Source: Strigamia acuminata
Taxonomy: Eukaryota; Arthropoda; Chilopoda; Geophilomorpha; Linotaeniidae
Length of the DNA: 64,000 nucleotides
Direction: 5' to 3'
Assembly: GCA_949358305.1 (NCBI GenBank)
Contig: OX442319.1
Coordinates: 9,362,001-9,426,000, forward strand
The notes below the pieces were generated by a model, which worked only from the letters and a program-made list of their open reading frames with translations, searched no databases and was not told where the DNA came from. The translations under genes and the position numbers were made by a program. Below are positions 1 to 12,235 of this stretch, piece by piece (within the stretch, counting starts at the first letter, position 1; each line of letters begins with the position of its first letter).

Positions 1-1045
1 AGTATAAGTGGAAGCTGCACGTTGCCGTTGACGACGATCTCGTTTCCGTTTGTGTATGCCGGCCGGCTTTAGAGCGCCATTGGAACAACGATCGAGTTTT
101 ACATTAAACTTTGAGATTAGGTTTATTTCATGCAGAATTTAACGCTTTTATCAATTTTATTTTTATTTTTTATTTCCCAAATAAAACAATAAAAAGGATG
201 TGTTGGTAAACAGTATTTGTCCTTGTAATTTGTAGGCGTGACAAGGTGAAAAAGCGTCGTTAAAACTCGGCTCTCGACCCATCGCGACGGGGAGTTGCGT
301 CATAAAACTTTAGTTTATTGATTTAAAAACAGATGGCGATGAACAAAATAAACGCGAATTAAACAAATGTGGGTGGTCGCTTCGTTTATTCGAAATTATA
401 AGACAAAAGAAAATAAAGATTATAATGAAAATAAAAATACTCAATTCAAATTTAATTTATCTAGCGAGTAATGGTTTTGAGACGATAAGAAGATCATTTA
501 AGGAAATAGTTTGCTTTATCTAATTTCCGCTTTTGTGGTGCATGACGGCGCTTCACCATTATAATTACGTCATAAAAACATCAGTTTTTCGAAAGGTTAC
601 TGTTTTTTTTTTTTTTTTTTTTTTTTTTGTGTATCGGTTTAATGATAAACAATCGACATTTTGAATATGTTTGATCAGACTTTTTCATGGCGTTTTATTC
701 GAATTTAATGTGGGGGTTGATAAACCTGTTGAGAGAATTTGGAAGTATAAATCGATTGATGCTGATAGAATTAATCTTTGTTCTAACTTGTAGTTTGGGA
801 AAGAAAATAGTTTTTTTTAATTCATGATCTATTGATTTTATACGTAATTTGTGGATTGGAACTAAAAGTTGTAGTACGGGAAATGGTTTCCGCTTGGCGG
901 ACTTAGGCTCATCTTGTGCGGCAGGGCAGAAAGTCATTTCCCCGTACTGTACCTTGTTTATTCCAAACGTAATAAATATTCAGTTTATACTAAAATGTAT
1001 ATTCCAAATCAATAAATAAGTCTTTATTTACATAAAAGCACTTAT
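1..1045. other. AT-rich non-coding stretch at left edge
   Basis: No gene can be supported. On the minus strand the first ~75 bases have an open frame after a possible acceptor (ctctaaag). It reads ...NGNEIVVNGNVQLPLIL, which could be the end of an exon lying to the left of the window, but 25 residues are too few to judge. A 26-base T run lies at 603-628. Nothing else is recognised. Confidence 0.4.
603..628 (+). repeat. poly(T) run
   Basis: 26 consecutive T. It could be the antisense poly(A) tail of an old retroposed sequence or a plain mononucleotide microsatellite. No coding remnant was seen next to it. Confidence 0.9.
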
Positions 1046-1049
1046 CTAT

Positions 1050-1455
1050 AGGTCAAAATTGACTTTTATATGCCAAAATTGACTTTTATGGATGAAAATT
1101 AAAAATTATTTTCGAAATCAATAAGATCATTCTAAAAAATTACCATTGTGCCCCAGAATTAACTTTTGTGAACCATAATTAACTTTTGTGAACCAAAATT
1201 AAATTTTATAAAATAAAATTGACTTTTACAGACCAAAAATGACTTTTATGGACCAAAAATGGCTTTTATGGACCAAAAATGACTTTTATGTACAAAAATT
1301 AATATTTAAAACCTAAAATTAATATTTAAAACCTAAAATTAATATTTAAAACCTAAAATGACCTTTTAAAGATCAAAATTGACCTTTTAAAGATCAAAAT
1401 TGACTTTTTAGGGATTAAAACTGACCTTTGGATGCTGAAACTGATTTTTCATAGA
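1050..1455. repeat. degenerate ~20-bp minisatellite
   Basis: About 20 tandem units of roughly 20 bp, with a core like gacttttatggaccaaaaat. Near 1300-1350 three copies of a variant (aatatttaaaacctaaaatt) are identical. The units diverge at both ends, as expected of a slippage-grown array. Confidence 0.9.
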
Positions 1456-2359
1456 CAAACTTCCCTTCTGGGAGGAAAATAAAATAAAATAAAATAAATT
1501 AAACAAACAAACAACACAAAAGTTGACAAATTAGTTGCATCAAGTCTCCGCTTGGCGTCCAATTGGCCTTTTACGTGCTGGTCGGTTCTTTGTCGCGCCC
1601 GCCTCAGCTATAAAAGACTGATTTTATTGATCGTAAAGCGAGTCCGATATATTGGCCCGATCAAAGTGTATCCACGACTTGCAAACACGAAAAACACTTG
1701 ACCTCCGACGGCCGCATACATATGTATACACGCAACTCTAGCGGCGTGTGTTGAAACTAAACCAACATGGAGATTCGCTTTAAATCAAATCCAAAACCCA
1801 AAACAAATGCAAATTAATCCAGTCATGTGTGTGCACAATTGAAACCAAATCCTTTCATTTCCTCGTAAATCGGATTAAAATCACGGCTTAAAATCGAATT
1901 ATCGAAGCAAACTACGCGCACACGTTCGATTTCGCTTCTTTTCGGGCGCATGCGCAGAATGACAAACAACGAAGGGCGATCTAGGAAGAGAGAGAAAAGA
2001 AAAGAAAATGGAGACAATGAATGATCGTGGATTATTGCTATTAGGTGCGACGGAAATGCGGTTGTTTGGCGCATGACTGGTGGTCGAGTGGAAATTAATT
2101 CAGCGTGTGTTTGTCCACCCGAGGGAACTGTCGCTTATTGCTCGCGAAACGACGTCTGGTGTGAAAGGTGGCAACGAGCAACGACTTTGTCAAAATTGCA
2201 CTCGCTACTTAACTGGCCTTTTCTACTGACCACTCACTCGATTATAGTTTTAAAATGGGCGGTAATAAGACAAAAGGTTTTTGTCTTAGTCCATTCTGCT
2301 GGAATTTGTGGGATTAAATAAAAGTTATTAATAAAAGTTGATGATTTATGGATTTTTTT
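1456..2359. other. non-coding stretch with a possible core promoter
   Basis: No exon is recognised. A TATAAAAG box at 1609-1616 follows a GC-richer patch (gcgcccgcctcagc). The first downstream ATG (1768) opens only a 16-codon frame, so no gene can be attached. Small ORFs here show no family resemblance. Confidence 0.35.
1609..1616 (+). promoter_or_regulatory. TATA-box candidate
   Basis: TATAAAAG matches the metazoan TATA consensus and sits just downstream of a locally GC-rich segment. It has no convincing ORF behind it and could be chance in AT-rich DNA. Confidence 0.25.
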
Positions 2360-3010
2360 TTGTATCGACGGTGGTCGGAAGTGGCAGGCGGGATGTAGTG
2401 GAGTTGGTGCGGCCGCATGGATTGAGAATTGCCGTCGGTTTTAGATTTTTTGAAAATAAATTTAAATTATATAAAATAATTTTTTTTTTTACGTTTGGTT
2501 ATTGATTAACGATTGATTAATGTGAAAGAGTGTCGTTAATAACGTTTTGTTTAATGGATTTTGAGTATTGACAGTTTTTGGTTACGCGACGGTGATTGTG
2601 TTTGGCATGCCGCAAATGGTTGAGTCGATGCGGCAGTGGGGATTGGAAATATGGGGCGAATTTAAATTTTTAAAGAAAAAAAATTATGAATGGGGCAATT
2701 TGGGATTAATGGTTTTTTTTCCTTGAAATCTGGTTATTGATTAACAATTTATCATGGGGGAAAAGTGTCATTAATAACGTTAAATTGAATGAATTTCAAA
2801 AATTGACGTTTACGATTCGACGGCGGTAATCGCGTTAGGCATGCGGCAAATGGTTGACTTGCTGCGGCGAGTAAAATTGAAAATACCGTCGATTAAAATT
2901 TTTTTTCTTGAAATGGATGAATTTCAGATTGATGGCTCTCTCACACAAATTCATCGATTAACGATTAATCACTAGGACAAACTGTCACCAATAAAAGTTT
3001 ATTTTCGTTT
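2360..3010. repeat. ~220-240-bp tandem repeat, about three degenerate units
   Basis: The sequence (g)tgtcgttaataacg with its flank ttgattaacgattgatta recurs near 2503, 2740 and 2955. The first two units also share a downstream segment with ggcatgc.gcaaatggttga. Similarity is roughly 70% by eye. No ORF runs through the units. Confidence 0.65.
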
Positions 3011-3595
3011 CCAAAATATCTAATTATCTCACAAAACACTTAGAAATCAGTTTCCATACCTTCAAAATCGATCAAAAATCAATGCAAGTTCGTAAAAAAA
3101 AAAAAATCCATTTTCTCACGTCAAATATTTTATAATACTCGAAATGAATAAATATTAATAAATCGGCAGCGAAAACATTTTTTCTGCACTTCTACCAGCA
3201 GCTGGCAATGAATTTTAGAGAGCAGCGGCCAAAAATGGTGTTTACTTGGCAATCCGCGGAACAAATTCAGCTTTTACGAGCAACTCTTGTGTGTAAACAT
3301 CCACAAATCTTGAAATTGCATATTATTATTTTATATGATCTAGTAGAGTGTGTTTCAATATATAGTAAATGTAAATTAAACGTGTAAGTGACCAGACATC
3401 ACTGATTGTAATCTGTGCAAACATCATGGTATTTTGGGGCCCAGGACACGACTACAAATTGGAAGCCCCAAATTTATGTTAATAAAATTAAAATAATAAA
3501 CCAATATGAGCATAAAAAAAATTATTTTGTTTTATCTAATTTAATTTTTATATTTTTGGATTTTTTTGGTGTAAAAAAGTTTCTTTTATGTAAAA
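3011..3595. other. non-coding stretch
   Basis: AT-rich. The 72-aa open frame at 3415-3633 ends inside the adjoining minisatellite and has no recognisable domain. I see nothing else. Confidence 0.5.
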
Positions 3596-3775
3596 TTGAA
3601 TTTTTTGGCTTAAAATTAGATTTTTTGGCTTAAAAGTAGATTTTTTGGCTTAAAAGTAGATTTTTTGGCTTAAAAGTAGATTTTTTGGCTTAATAAAGAT
3701 TTTTTGGCTTAAAAGTAGATTATTTGGCTCAAAAGTAGGTTTCTTTTACCTAAAATTGAATTATTTGGTGTAATT
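3596..3775. repeat. 20-bp minisatellite (TTTTTTGGCTTAAAAGTAGA)
   Basis: About seven head-to-tail 20-bp units; several central units are identical. The sequence theme (TTTTGGC then TAAAA) is close to the array in the receptor intron at 26.7 kb, although the unit length differs. Confidence 0.92.
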
Positions 3776-5217
3776 GTGATTTCGCGTGGGTTGGGCGCCA
3801 ATCCAGATTTACTCCAGATGATCAACAGGAAACAGCTAATCTTTATTACAGCAGTAGAATCCCAAAATTACATCTCAAACATTTAAATAAATCCAACCCA
3901 ACTTGGCGCTCTCACTCAACAATTCTCTCGAGACTCATGCAAAACACCAATTATTACATAATAATCAATTTTAGTGCCTAAAATTAATTTTGGCACATAA
4001 GATTTGTTTTAACTGTTCAAATTGTATCGCACAGAATCTGACAAAACTCAAGCTGCCCAACCAGAGTTCACTCACAGGCAGTGTGTGCGAAACTAGATCT
4101 CTCTCAATGTCATCACGTTGAAAAAGATGCAATAACACACATGGCCAAGCTGCCACTTGTTGAGCTAAATGCCTGGCCAAACATCACAAAAGACAGCACG
4201 AGAGAGACAGCCACAAACACATTAAGTGTGATCAAATATGACGACCCGCATTTCTCGGTGGACTGCTACTGTTTGATCTTAAAGACGATGACACTGATCA
4301 AACAAATGGCGTTTATTGGTATTCCTCAAGGCTCATCGATTATGTGTGGGCAGTTTGTCAAATTCATCTTTAAAATTAGTCAAATTCATCTTTAAAATTA
4401 GTCTAATTCATCTTTTAAATCAAATAAATTCACCCATTTGTAGTCATCATTCAAATAATATAATTGTGGTGAGCACTGAGCAGATACTAGACGAATCCCA
4501 CTTTGCATTTTAGCTTCCCATCGCTTTAATTTTACCATTTCCAATAATTAAACTGACACAAATGTCATTCCACATTGGATACTCATACATGAGTATCCAA
4601 AACTGAAATTAAAAGCTATAATGACACGATATAAACAACATGTAACAAATAAATTCAAAACGAGAAACAACTAACACGGGAAGTAAATGTTTTTCAATCA
4701 TTAATAACTCTTGTCGGATGTTCGTCAAAATCGCTGGGAACAAAAGAAAGACACATTAATTTCACAAAAAAAATTCTTTTTTTTCTTCTTTTATATTCCA
4801 ATGTCAGGACTCAGGAGAGAGAAGCGATTTTCGTCCGCTTCGATGAATCAAACGTCGGGAAATGACAAGCCCCTTTCATAAACTCATCTATTTCGTTTGG
4901 GAAAAAATGCAAGGTTTTTTCAATAGCATACAGAAGTTATTGCGCATATTCACAAAGCAGAAACGATTTATTTAACAATTATTTATTCGCCACTGATTGG
5001 ATTGTGAGCTAACAGACAGACATCTATCTCTACGTAACGAGGAAATGATTAGGGATCAATATTGACAGCATATAAGTACGCGAAATCGATATGTTTGTAT
5101 CAATTTGGAACTGTGAGCAAAGAGATTTCTTCTGTCGGAAAATTGGTTTTGCAGAATCCCGCTGACCCAGCAGAGCAGTCTGACAGCACTGGTGTGTATT
5201 AATTATGCTAGGAGATT
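3776..5217. other. non-coding stretch
   Basis: Contains a 104-aa plus-strand open frame at 4081-4395 with no recognisable domain, and a short direct repeat (gtcaaattcatctttaaaatta) near 4355-4410. There is no splice-supported gene. The segment at 4560-4610 has a small inverted repeat (ggatactcatac/atgagtatcc). Confidence 0.45.
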
Positions 5218-5560
5218 ATTATTTCATTTAATGTGGAGAAATTTGTAAATTCTGGAAAAATTCAGGATAATGTGCAGCAATCTGCAAATTCTGGATTAAA
5301 TTCTGGCTAATGTGCAGAAATTCTGGGTAAAATTCTGGCTAATGTGCAGAAATGTGCAAAAATGTGCAAATTCTGGATAATGTGCAGAAATGTGCAAAAA
5401 TGTGCAAATTCTGGATAAAATTCTGGAAAATGTGCAGAAATGTGCAAATTCTGGATAAAATTCTGGATAATGTGCAGGAATTTGCAAATTCTGGATAAAA
5501 TTCTGGATAATGTGCAGAAATTTGCAAATTCTGGATAATGTGCAAAAAGTTGTAGGATAT
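5218..5560. repeat. minisatellite of tgtgcagaaatgtgcaaa / ttctggataa modules
   Basis: Irregular tandem array of two alternating modules. It produces long open frames on the minus strand (133, 97 and 68 aa) that merely translate the repeat and are not genes. Confidence 0.9.
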
Positions 5561-5866
5561 TTTTGCAAGGTTCTTTGACGTAATTGATAAAATCGTGCAA
5601 AATTCTGCAGATTCCGTAGAATTATGTCAGGTAATTCCTGCAGAATTTTTTGAAAATTTTGTGCAACTGTGCTTAATAATATGTGCGTAATCTGCAAGAT
5701 TTAAGAAGTTATAAGATATTTGGATATTTATTTTTTTGCAGTTTGGAATTAATGCAGAAAAATTTATGCAGATTGGTTATGCAGATTTAGTATAAAAATG
5801 CAACGTATTTCTACAGAAAGCAGAGACATTTGTGACAATCAAATCAAGAATAAATGTGCAGGTTTA
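5561..5866. other. spacer between two TGCAG-rich arrays
   Basis: Sequence with scattered tgcag/gtgcaa words related to both neighbouring arrays, probably a decayed part of one original array. No gene seen. Confidence 0.5.
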
Positions 5867-6080
5867 TGCTGATTATGCAGAGTTGTGCGACAAAGCAACA
5901 GAAAACCTGCAGATTCTGCAAAATTGTGCAGCAAAACAGAAAACCTGCAGATTCTGCAAAATTGTGCAGCAAAACAACAAAAAACCTGCAGGTTCTGCAG
6001 AGTTGTATAATAAAACAATAAAACCTGCATACCCTGCTTATAGTTGTGCACAATAAATCCTATATATTCTGCAATTTGTG
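5867..6080. repeat. minisatellite rich in CTGCAG
   Basis: About four copies of a ~36-bp unit containing aaaacctgcagattctgcaa and attgtgcagcaaaac. All three overlapping open frames (69-74 aa) are repeat translations. Confidence 0.88.
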
Positions 6081-7374
6081 CAATTTGTGCATAAAAACTT
6101 AGCAGTAAACTCCTCTTTTTGCATACTTATTTAACCCTAATAAACGTATCAGATAAGTAAGCAATTTTTTTGTCAAAAAATAAATAAATAAATAAATAGC
6201 AAATAAATAAAAGGTTAGACGTAAAAACTGACTAAATCGTAAAACCACTTTTAAGTACAAGTTAATAAAAGGGCTTTCAATGTTGCGTGCAACTCTTTTC
6301 CCCCATTTCTCTGATCATTAAAAGTCAGTTTCCGTCTCAACTCCAACAAACTGCTATCGAGGAACAAACTTTTTTAATCACGTCGTTTCTCATTTCATCT
6401 GCTCAGAATTTTCTCTTTCTAATGAGTAATTTTTCACTTTTTATTCACTTTTTATCGACACACACACACACAAAAAAAACACTCGATCGACTGCAAAAGA
6501 TATACACACGAGTAGACATTTATAAACAGACCTCGTGTGTACATTGGCCACAAAATTTGTGCGATGACATTCGCATCGTACGCCATTTTTCCTCCCCACA
6601 CCATCGCCATTTTACGATCGACCGAAGAGATGCAAAATGGAGAAACTCGTCATCTACACACTTTATAGACGTGCCCCGAGAGAGATTAAGTCGTCAAGTT
6701 GCTTTTTTTTCCTTCGCCCAATCTCCATTTACCATTTTTTTACACAAAAAAAAAGATCATGGCTGACGCTATAAATTTGCATTAAAAATCCATTTTTTAA
6801 TAAAATTCGTACGTAAATGTGTAAATAATGTAAAATTACTTTAATGTTGTATTGATTTTGGTGTTATTGAAAGATGGCGGTGATTGTACACCGAAGCGCT
6901 GTTGAAAATAGTTTAGCAAGATAGCCCGCGCTTTGTGCACCGTGGTGTTGTTGTTGACATCTGACGAGAACCTTTACATGTCGTTCTGACTTCTCAGGAA
7001 ATTAAATAGGAAGGCCATGTTGTTTCTGAATGGCTTGGTACAAGTCGTGGACTTGTGGGTGCACTTTAAAGATGACTTTTAAAGTGCAGATTTATCTATT
7101 TATTGAATATGGTGACTGTAACTGCTTTTCTCTAGGGATGACAACTAAAATGCTTTGGAAAGTGTCTTACAAGTTTTCCAATTCCAAAAACGACGCTAGA
7201 CAGACAAGTGTGTACCTTACCCATTGAACATTTAATTTTAAGTTTGACTCAGCCAGACTTATTGATTAAAAAAATCGACGAACTGTCGACTAAACAGTTG
7301 CGAAATTGCCTTGATTTATAAAGTAAAAAAATTGAAATGACATTTCTTATTAAAGTTTACCTTTTTGAATAGAA
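6081..7374. other. non-coding stretch
   Basis: A 159-aa plus-strand open frame at 6287-6766 is compositionally ordinary but shows no domain, and it spans CA and A runs. A (aataaata)n patch lies at 6178-6210. ATGGCGG at 6873 resembles a YY1-type start region, but its frame is only 16 codons. No gene is supported. Confidence 0.4.
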
Positions 7375-7935
7375 TTGTGCTTTTCAAGCATAAAATGCAC
7401 TTTTTCAGACAATATGCACTTTTTCAGACAATATGCACATTTTCGCGCAAAAATGCATATTTTCGCGCAAAAAATGCACATTTTCGCGCAAAAAATGCAC
7501 ATTTTCACACAAAAAATGCACATTTTCATTCATAAAATGCACATTTTCATTCATAAAATGCATTTTTCAAGCATAAAATGCACATTTTCATTCATAAAAT
7601 GCATTTTTCAAGCATAAAATGCATTTTTTCATACAAAAAAAGCATTTTTCAAGCATAAAATGCACTTTTTCACGCATAAAATGCACTTTTCCACGCATAA
7701 AATGCACTTTTTCACGCATAAAATGCACTTTTTCACGCATAAAATGCACTTTTCCACGCATAAAATGCACTTTTTCACGCACAAAATACACTTTTTAAAG
7801 CTGAAAATGCACTTTTTCACGCATAAAATGCACTTTTCCACGCATAAAATGCACTTTTTCACGCACAAAATACACTTTTTAAAGCTGAAAATGCACTTTT
7901 TAAAGCAAAAAATGGCACTTTTTCAAATAAAAAAT
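7375..7935. repeat. 21-bp minisatellite (GCATAAAATGCACTTTTTCAC family)
   Basis: About 26 head-to-tail units of 20-21 bp, with variant blocks: tttcgcgcaaaaaatgcaca on the left, tttccacgcataaaatgcac in the middle, tttttaaagctgaaaatgc on the right. Because 21 is a multiple of three, both strands give repeat-coded ORFs (for example plus-strand MHFFTHK repeats). These are shadows of the array. Confidence 0.95.
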
Positions 7936-9639
7936 GTATGTCTTCATCTCCCGTGCAATCTCGTCTAAACTCACGCATTGCAAATCTGATCTCAAACAAT
8001 CTCACCTCAAATCTCGCGAAATCCCTTATCAACCTCGTAAAAAAAAAACAAAAAAAAAAAAAAAAAAAACCTGCCTTTTTCTTGACGTGTGAACAAATTT
8101 TAAATAATCCAGCTCTGTAATTGGCTCCTTGCAATGCAACTCGAATAAAACTCCCATTTGCACTTGCACACATCAAGAGTAATTCCTCCCACCGCTCCGC
8201 TTCTGCCATCTGACGGAATCAGCGTGTAACACATCTCCACGGTCAAACGTGTGACCTCGAACAAGCCAAAGTGAATGTTTATACACATTTTATTCCATCG
8301 TAAATCGGAATATGAAGGCGTCAATAGCGAAATTGGGAATGAAAATGAGATCGCAGCACATTCATTCAGTCATTTGGGAGCTAATTAAATGAAGAAAACG
8401 CTCGCAAATTATCCACTCACCTGAATTAGAATTTAAAAAACGACTTTTATGTATATTCGCAACTCCGTTTATCGTGCATAAGTAAGTAGTTTTGCCCGTT
8501 CCGCCCGGCGTTAAGCGCAAGAAGCAATTAATTGCAACAAATTCAATCCTGCGATTAAAAGCGTTTTATTTATATGGATTTCCATTAACTTAGCAAAACA
8601 CACCACACACACACGAGTTGGCAAAGCCGTTAGGCCCGTTAGTTGTGCACTTTTCACTGCCGTGCAAGCCGAAGTCGAAACGTGTGGGCTAGAACAAAGT
8701 CGAAAACCAATCATTAGGTAGTAGCGCGGCCCGTTAAACCAATTCAATGGGCATTTACGTGCGACGTTTTAATAGGACGAATGATTTATTGCGTCGTCAA
8801 ATGTTTGTCTTGTCTCGACTTGATTTGATTATTTTTTTTTACCTTTCGAGTTTTTTTATTTTATTTTTTATTTTCTTTATTTTTTTTTATTTTTTTTAAT
8901 AAAAGAATTTACGACTGTCGTAAAAGTTTTGTTTATCAATTCGGAGTAAGTAGCAAGTAAACACGTGAATGATGCGGGTGCTATTCTCGGTCACGCCAAA
9001 CTCCATCGATTGGAATCGCCCAGGAAGTGGATTGGGTCATGAGTGAGTGTGAAAAAGAGATTAAAGAGGGCGCTGTATCCTGCTTTGGGTTGTTGTTCGA
9101 AGAGATGGGGTAATATATTAACTCTTAACATCGCAGTGGCGGCCCCTGTCCTGTGGTGCCTCTGTGTTTTACACACTATGAACAATCTAGTAAGTTCAGC
9201 TTTATGTATATGAACACTCACTAAGACTATCGTAGTATAGGCTTCTAATTTTTTAACGCTTCACAGTTTTTAACTTTGTGTTAGGCTTAGCATTTTCCAA
9301 ATCAGTTGTGATGTGGTTAGATTATTCTTTTTATGGTTTTTTGATAGTAAAGCCGGTGTGTTGCATGCGTTTCATTTTAATAATAATAACTTCAGATTGG
9401 GGAAAATTACCAGACTTCTCAGCTACTGAAATTAATTTTTATTGCTTGGCAGCCGTCAAATAATTGACACAAAATCCTTAAACTGTGTAATTAAGGGGCT
9501 GCTGTATGGCTTGAGATCTTGGAAATTTGAATTAAAACTTGTTATAGTAAAGAAAAAAGGAAAAACTTGTATACCTTGAAAAACCTAAATTATTTCCTAT
9601 GCTTTGCAGTTGGCTTGAATATTGTAAAGTTTATATGGT
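7936..9639. other. non-coding stretch
   Basis: A/T homopolymer patches at 8040-8070 and 8830-8900. Several 60-80-aa open frames have no recognisable features. A CA run lies at 8600-8616. No gene is supported. Confidence 0.45.
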
Positions 9640-10475
9640 AGCACACTTAGAAAAACAATACAAATAGTTTGTAGGCGTACTTAATAAATAAGCCATCATG
9701 TCAAGACTTTCAGAATTGTTTATAAACATGTTAGTCACTGCTATAGACGTTATGCAAAAACAACAAGTACACCAACCGCTCTAACTTTTCTATCTTCTAT
9801 GAACGACTGTGTCAAGTGTTTGTTCCTGATTGGCCCTCAGATCCTCTGGTAGATAAAGTAAGGTTTGCAGAAACCTCTTCGATTGGGGTGATCCTCATGT
9901 GTATTTTTATATATTTGTTGTCAACCACTTAGAAATATTTATTATTTTTTTAGAAGTTAGATCTACAATTAACCAACCCAACGGGAGGGATGGGGTGTAT
10001 TATTAAATCTCTGGACGAAAGAGCAAACTTTCTTCCCGTATAATGGCTCGAATTAGAGTTCCTCAACGTCTGCAGACTATAAAGTTAGCGACCGAACCTC
10101 AATTTTCCATCACCGACGTCATATAGTGTTCGATCATGGCCTATAATGTATTTAAATATTTTTTTGCTGTTAATTTGAGGAAATTTTGGAATTTCGCTTT
10201 GCCCCATCAAAGGATGATTAGAGCAGAATTTACTGTGGATTACATTGTGCAAGTGACTACTTACTCATGTTCGTGGTCTATACAGTGTGACATATACTGC
10301 CGATTGTTATGATACTTGAAGATCTAAACCAAGTCTCTACTGCAACACAATGTTTGGTGCAACAGCAAAGCGGCTGATCACTAGACTTGAAAATTTTCAG
10401 TAAGAAACGGAAATCTCCAAGAGCACTAGAAATAAAATAATAGAGGAATGTTTTGTAATTGTTATTTATTTCCAG
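9640..10475 (+). repeat. decayed dispersed-repeat modules
   Basis: 9805-9885 is a diverged copy of the module at 15525-15590 and 19440-19520 (gaacgactgt.tcaagtgttt). 10230-10400 is a copy of a ~180-bp module also present at 11470-11650 and 17945-18115 (agcggctgatcactagactt). These modules recur in the same order as in the larger duplicated block of 11.4-20 kb. Confidence 0.6.
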
Positions 10476-10750
10476 GCTGGCCACCACAACGGAAAAGTGA
10501 CATCGATTGTGTGGAATGTAGAACGCAATTGCATATACAGTCTGTGAAATTGTGATTGGTACATTCTTGAATGGGATACACAGAGTGGAAAAATGAAGCA
10601 GATGTGGTTATACGAAACTCCTGACACCAGTATGCTGCGTGCTTGCTGTCTGATCAGTATTTACTGTGTTAATTTTTTTGTCTCTGCTTTAGAAGCTTGT
10701 TTAAGCCACAACAGAAACAGAACCAGATGCTCAGGCCTATATAGAACTTA
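10476..10750 (+). pseudogene. WD40-repeat exon fragment with an in-frame stop
   Basis: Behind a good acceptor (gttatttatttccag, exon from 10476) the frame reads AGHHNGKVTSIVWNVERN, then YILEWDTQSGKMK. That is the GH...V..W......S...D..I..WD pattern of one WD40 blade, closest in my judgement to the UTP5/WDR43 group of nucleolar WD proteins. A TGA at 10545-10547 interrupts the blade in the D-strand turn. After residue ~55 the frame stays open but loses WD character. No neighbouring blade was found. It is probably a pseudogene exon captured in the repeat block. A sequencing error at one base is the alternative. Confidence 0.5.
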
Positions 10751-10833
10751 GAGCTCATTTACACCTTGATAGTGTAAGTTTATTCCAGACACCACCGTCG
10801 CTAACCCTAATCTTACTAGTATAGTTACAGGAC

Positions 10834-11053
10834 CAGGGGCGGATCTAGCTTTTCGGGGGCCCGGGGCTTGAGGTTTTTTCGGGGCCCCTTTCTCAAAATT
10901 TTTAACAGCGACCTTTCTTCTTTTTTTTTTTAGCGACCTTTTCTTTTTCTTTTTCTTTTTAGTACATGGCCCAGAGTCTCGGAGGCCCCCTAGAATTTGG
11001 GGGCCCGGGGCTCAAGCCCCAATAGCCCGGTGCTACCGGTAGATCCGCCCCTG
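10834..11053. mobile_element. hAT-type MITE (220 bp)
   Basis: Terminal inverted repeats CAGGGGCGGATCTAG / TAGATCCGCCCCTG, of the classic hAT form. It is flanked by 8-bp TSDs tacaggac (10826-10833) and tacaggat (11054-11061), 7 of 8 matching. The interior is G/C-rich at both ends and has no transposase. Confidence 0.9.
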
Positions 11054-11459
11054 TACAGGATTCTAACCTATAAACATACTTGAATTATAAGTAGCTTGCT
11101 CGGCCAGTAAATTCACTGGAACGAAATTTTATCGCTAAGTAGAGATTGAAGGTGAAAGTGACCCAATCAATGTAAGGAAGGCCATCACTAGCCACTGGAC
11201 CACACCTTAACATGTATTAAAATTAGACGTGGGAAACAAATGGACCAAAATCAAAATTATTAAAATCACAATTCATAGCGAGATAAACTAACGCAACAAT
11301 AAATTTTGCAAATCCTTTTGAAGAGGGATTTTGCCAATGAAATAGTTTGTTTCCCATCAGAATTTTGTAAATGCCACAAGTATTCGTAGGTGTGGTCTTA
11401 CAATATTAAATTCTCGTCACTGGCAATTTTTGGAGAAAAAAATAAAAATATTTCAGACT
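11054..11459. other. non-coding stretch
   Basis: Ordinary AT-rich sequence between the hAT insertion and the start of the duplicated block. No gene recognised. Confidence 0.5.
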
Positions 11460-11909
11460 TTACTCTGTCTTTGGATTACATTGTGCAAGTGACTACTTAC
11501 TCATATTTGTGGTCTGTACAGTGTGACATATATTGCTTCTTGTTACGATACTTGAAGATCTACACCAGTCTCTACTGCAACACAATGTTTGATGCAACTG
11601 CAAAGCGGCTGATCACTAGACTTGAAAATCTCCAGTAAGAAATAGGAAATCTGCAACTGATAGATTGTATATAAAATCATCTTTGATTGTGTTGGTTTAA
11701 ATTGCCAAATTTCTAAATTATTTTCCTTGGCAATTTTTATTTCCTTCAAATCGACGATTTGGATAATGAGGAAACGAAAAACTTAGCGAGACTATATTTG
11801 ATTCTGATGCCGCGCGCGGGGCGAATTCTGCAGAGAAAGGAATTTGCGGAAGGCGTCAGCAAAAGATTCTACTAAGACGCGCCCAGCAACAAACAAAAAA
11901 AGAAATTAG

Positions 11910-12094
11910 TAATGTGTTTCTTGGTTTGATATTGTTGATTACAAAGTGGATTATTACGGAGTCGTGAATAAAGCAGACATCTTGGTTAGTTGAATTAACA
12001 TAAGACATTTATTTGCATGTTTTTACACAGGTGGCGCTGACAGTTGACCAGCGTCACAAATTAACATATTGAAAGATGGAGTGCGGACACTCCA
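11910..12094 (-). repeat. 3' LTR of compact element
   Basis: 185-bp direct repeat of 14350-14534 with one substitution. It contains aataaa on the plus strand and ttatttgcatgt. On the element strand it is preceded by the polypurine tract. Confidence 0.93.
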
Positions 12095-12097
12095 GTA

Positions 12098-12104
12098 CCC
12101 CCTT
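12098..12104 (-). other. polypurine tract (plus-strand primer) of compact element
   Basis: On the minus strand AAGGGGG lies 3 nt before the 3' LTR start (TGGAGTG), the expected place for second-strand priming. Confidence 0.75.
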
Positions 12105-12235
12105 AATTGGGATCCAAAAGGGAGCAATTTAAACAATGAAATATTAAAACATTAAATTTAAATGTAAATAACGAATAAAATGACATACAATTACAAAGTT
12201 GAATTGGCTCATTAATTTGATGGGAAACCATAAAA

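Noticed and set aside
5296-5697. 133-aa minus-strand ORF
   Set aside because: It is the translation of the tandem repeat around it, with overlapping ORFs in the other frames.
6287-6766. 159-aa plus-strand ORF
   Set aside because: Crosses CA and poly(A) runs, no domain, no splice or promoter support.
7375-7935. CRISPR-like array or genes encoding MHFFTHK repeats
   Set aside because: There are no unique spacers. Units are head-to-tail with a 21-bp period, which opens all frames in phase; it is a minisatellite.
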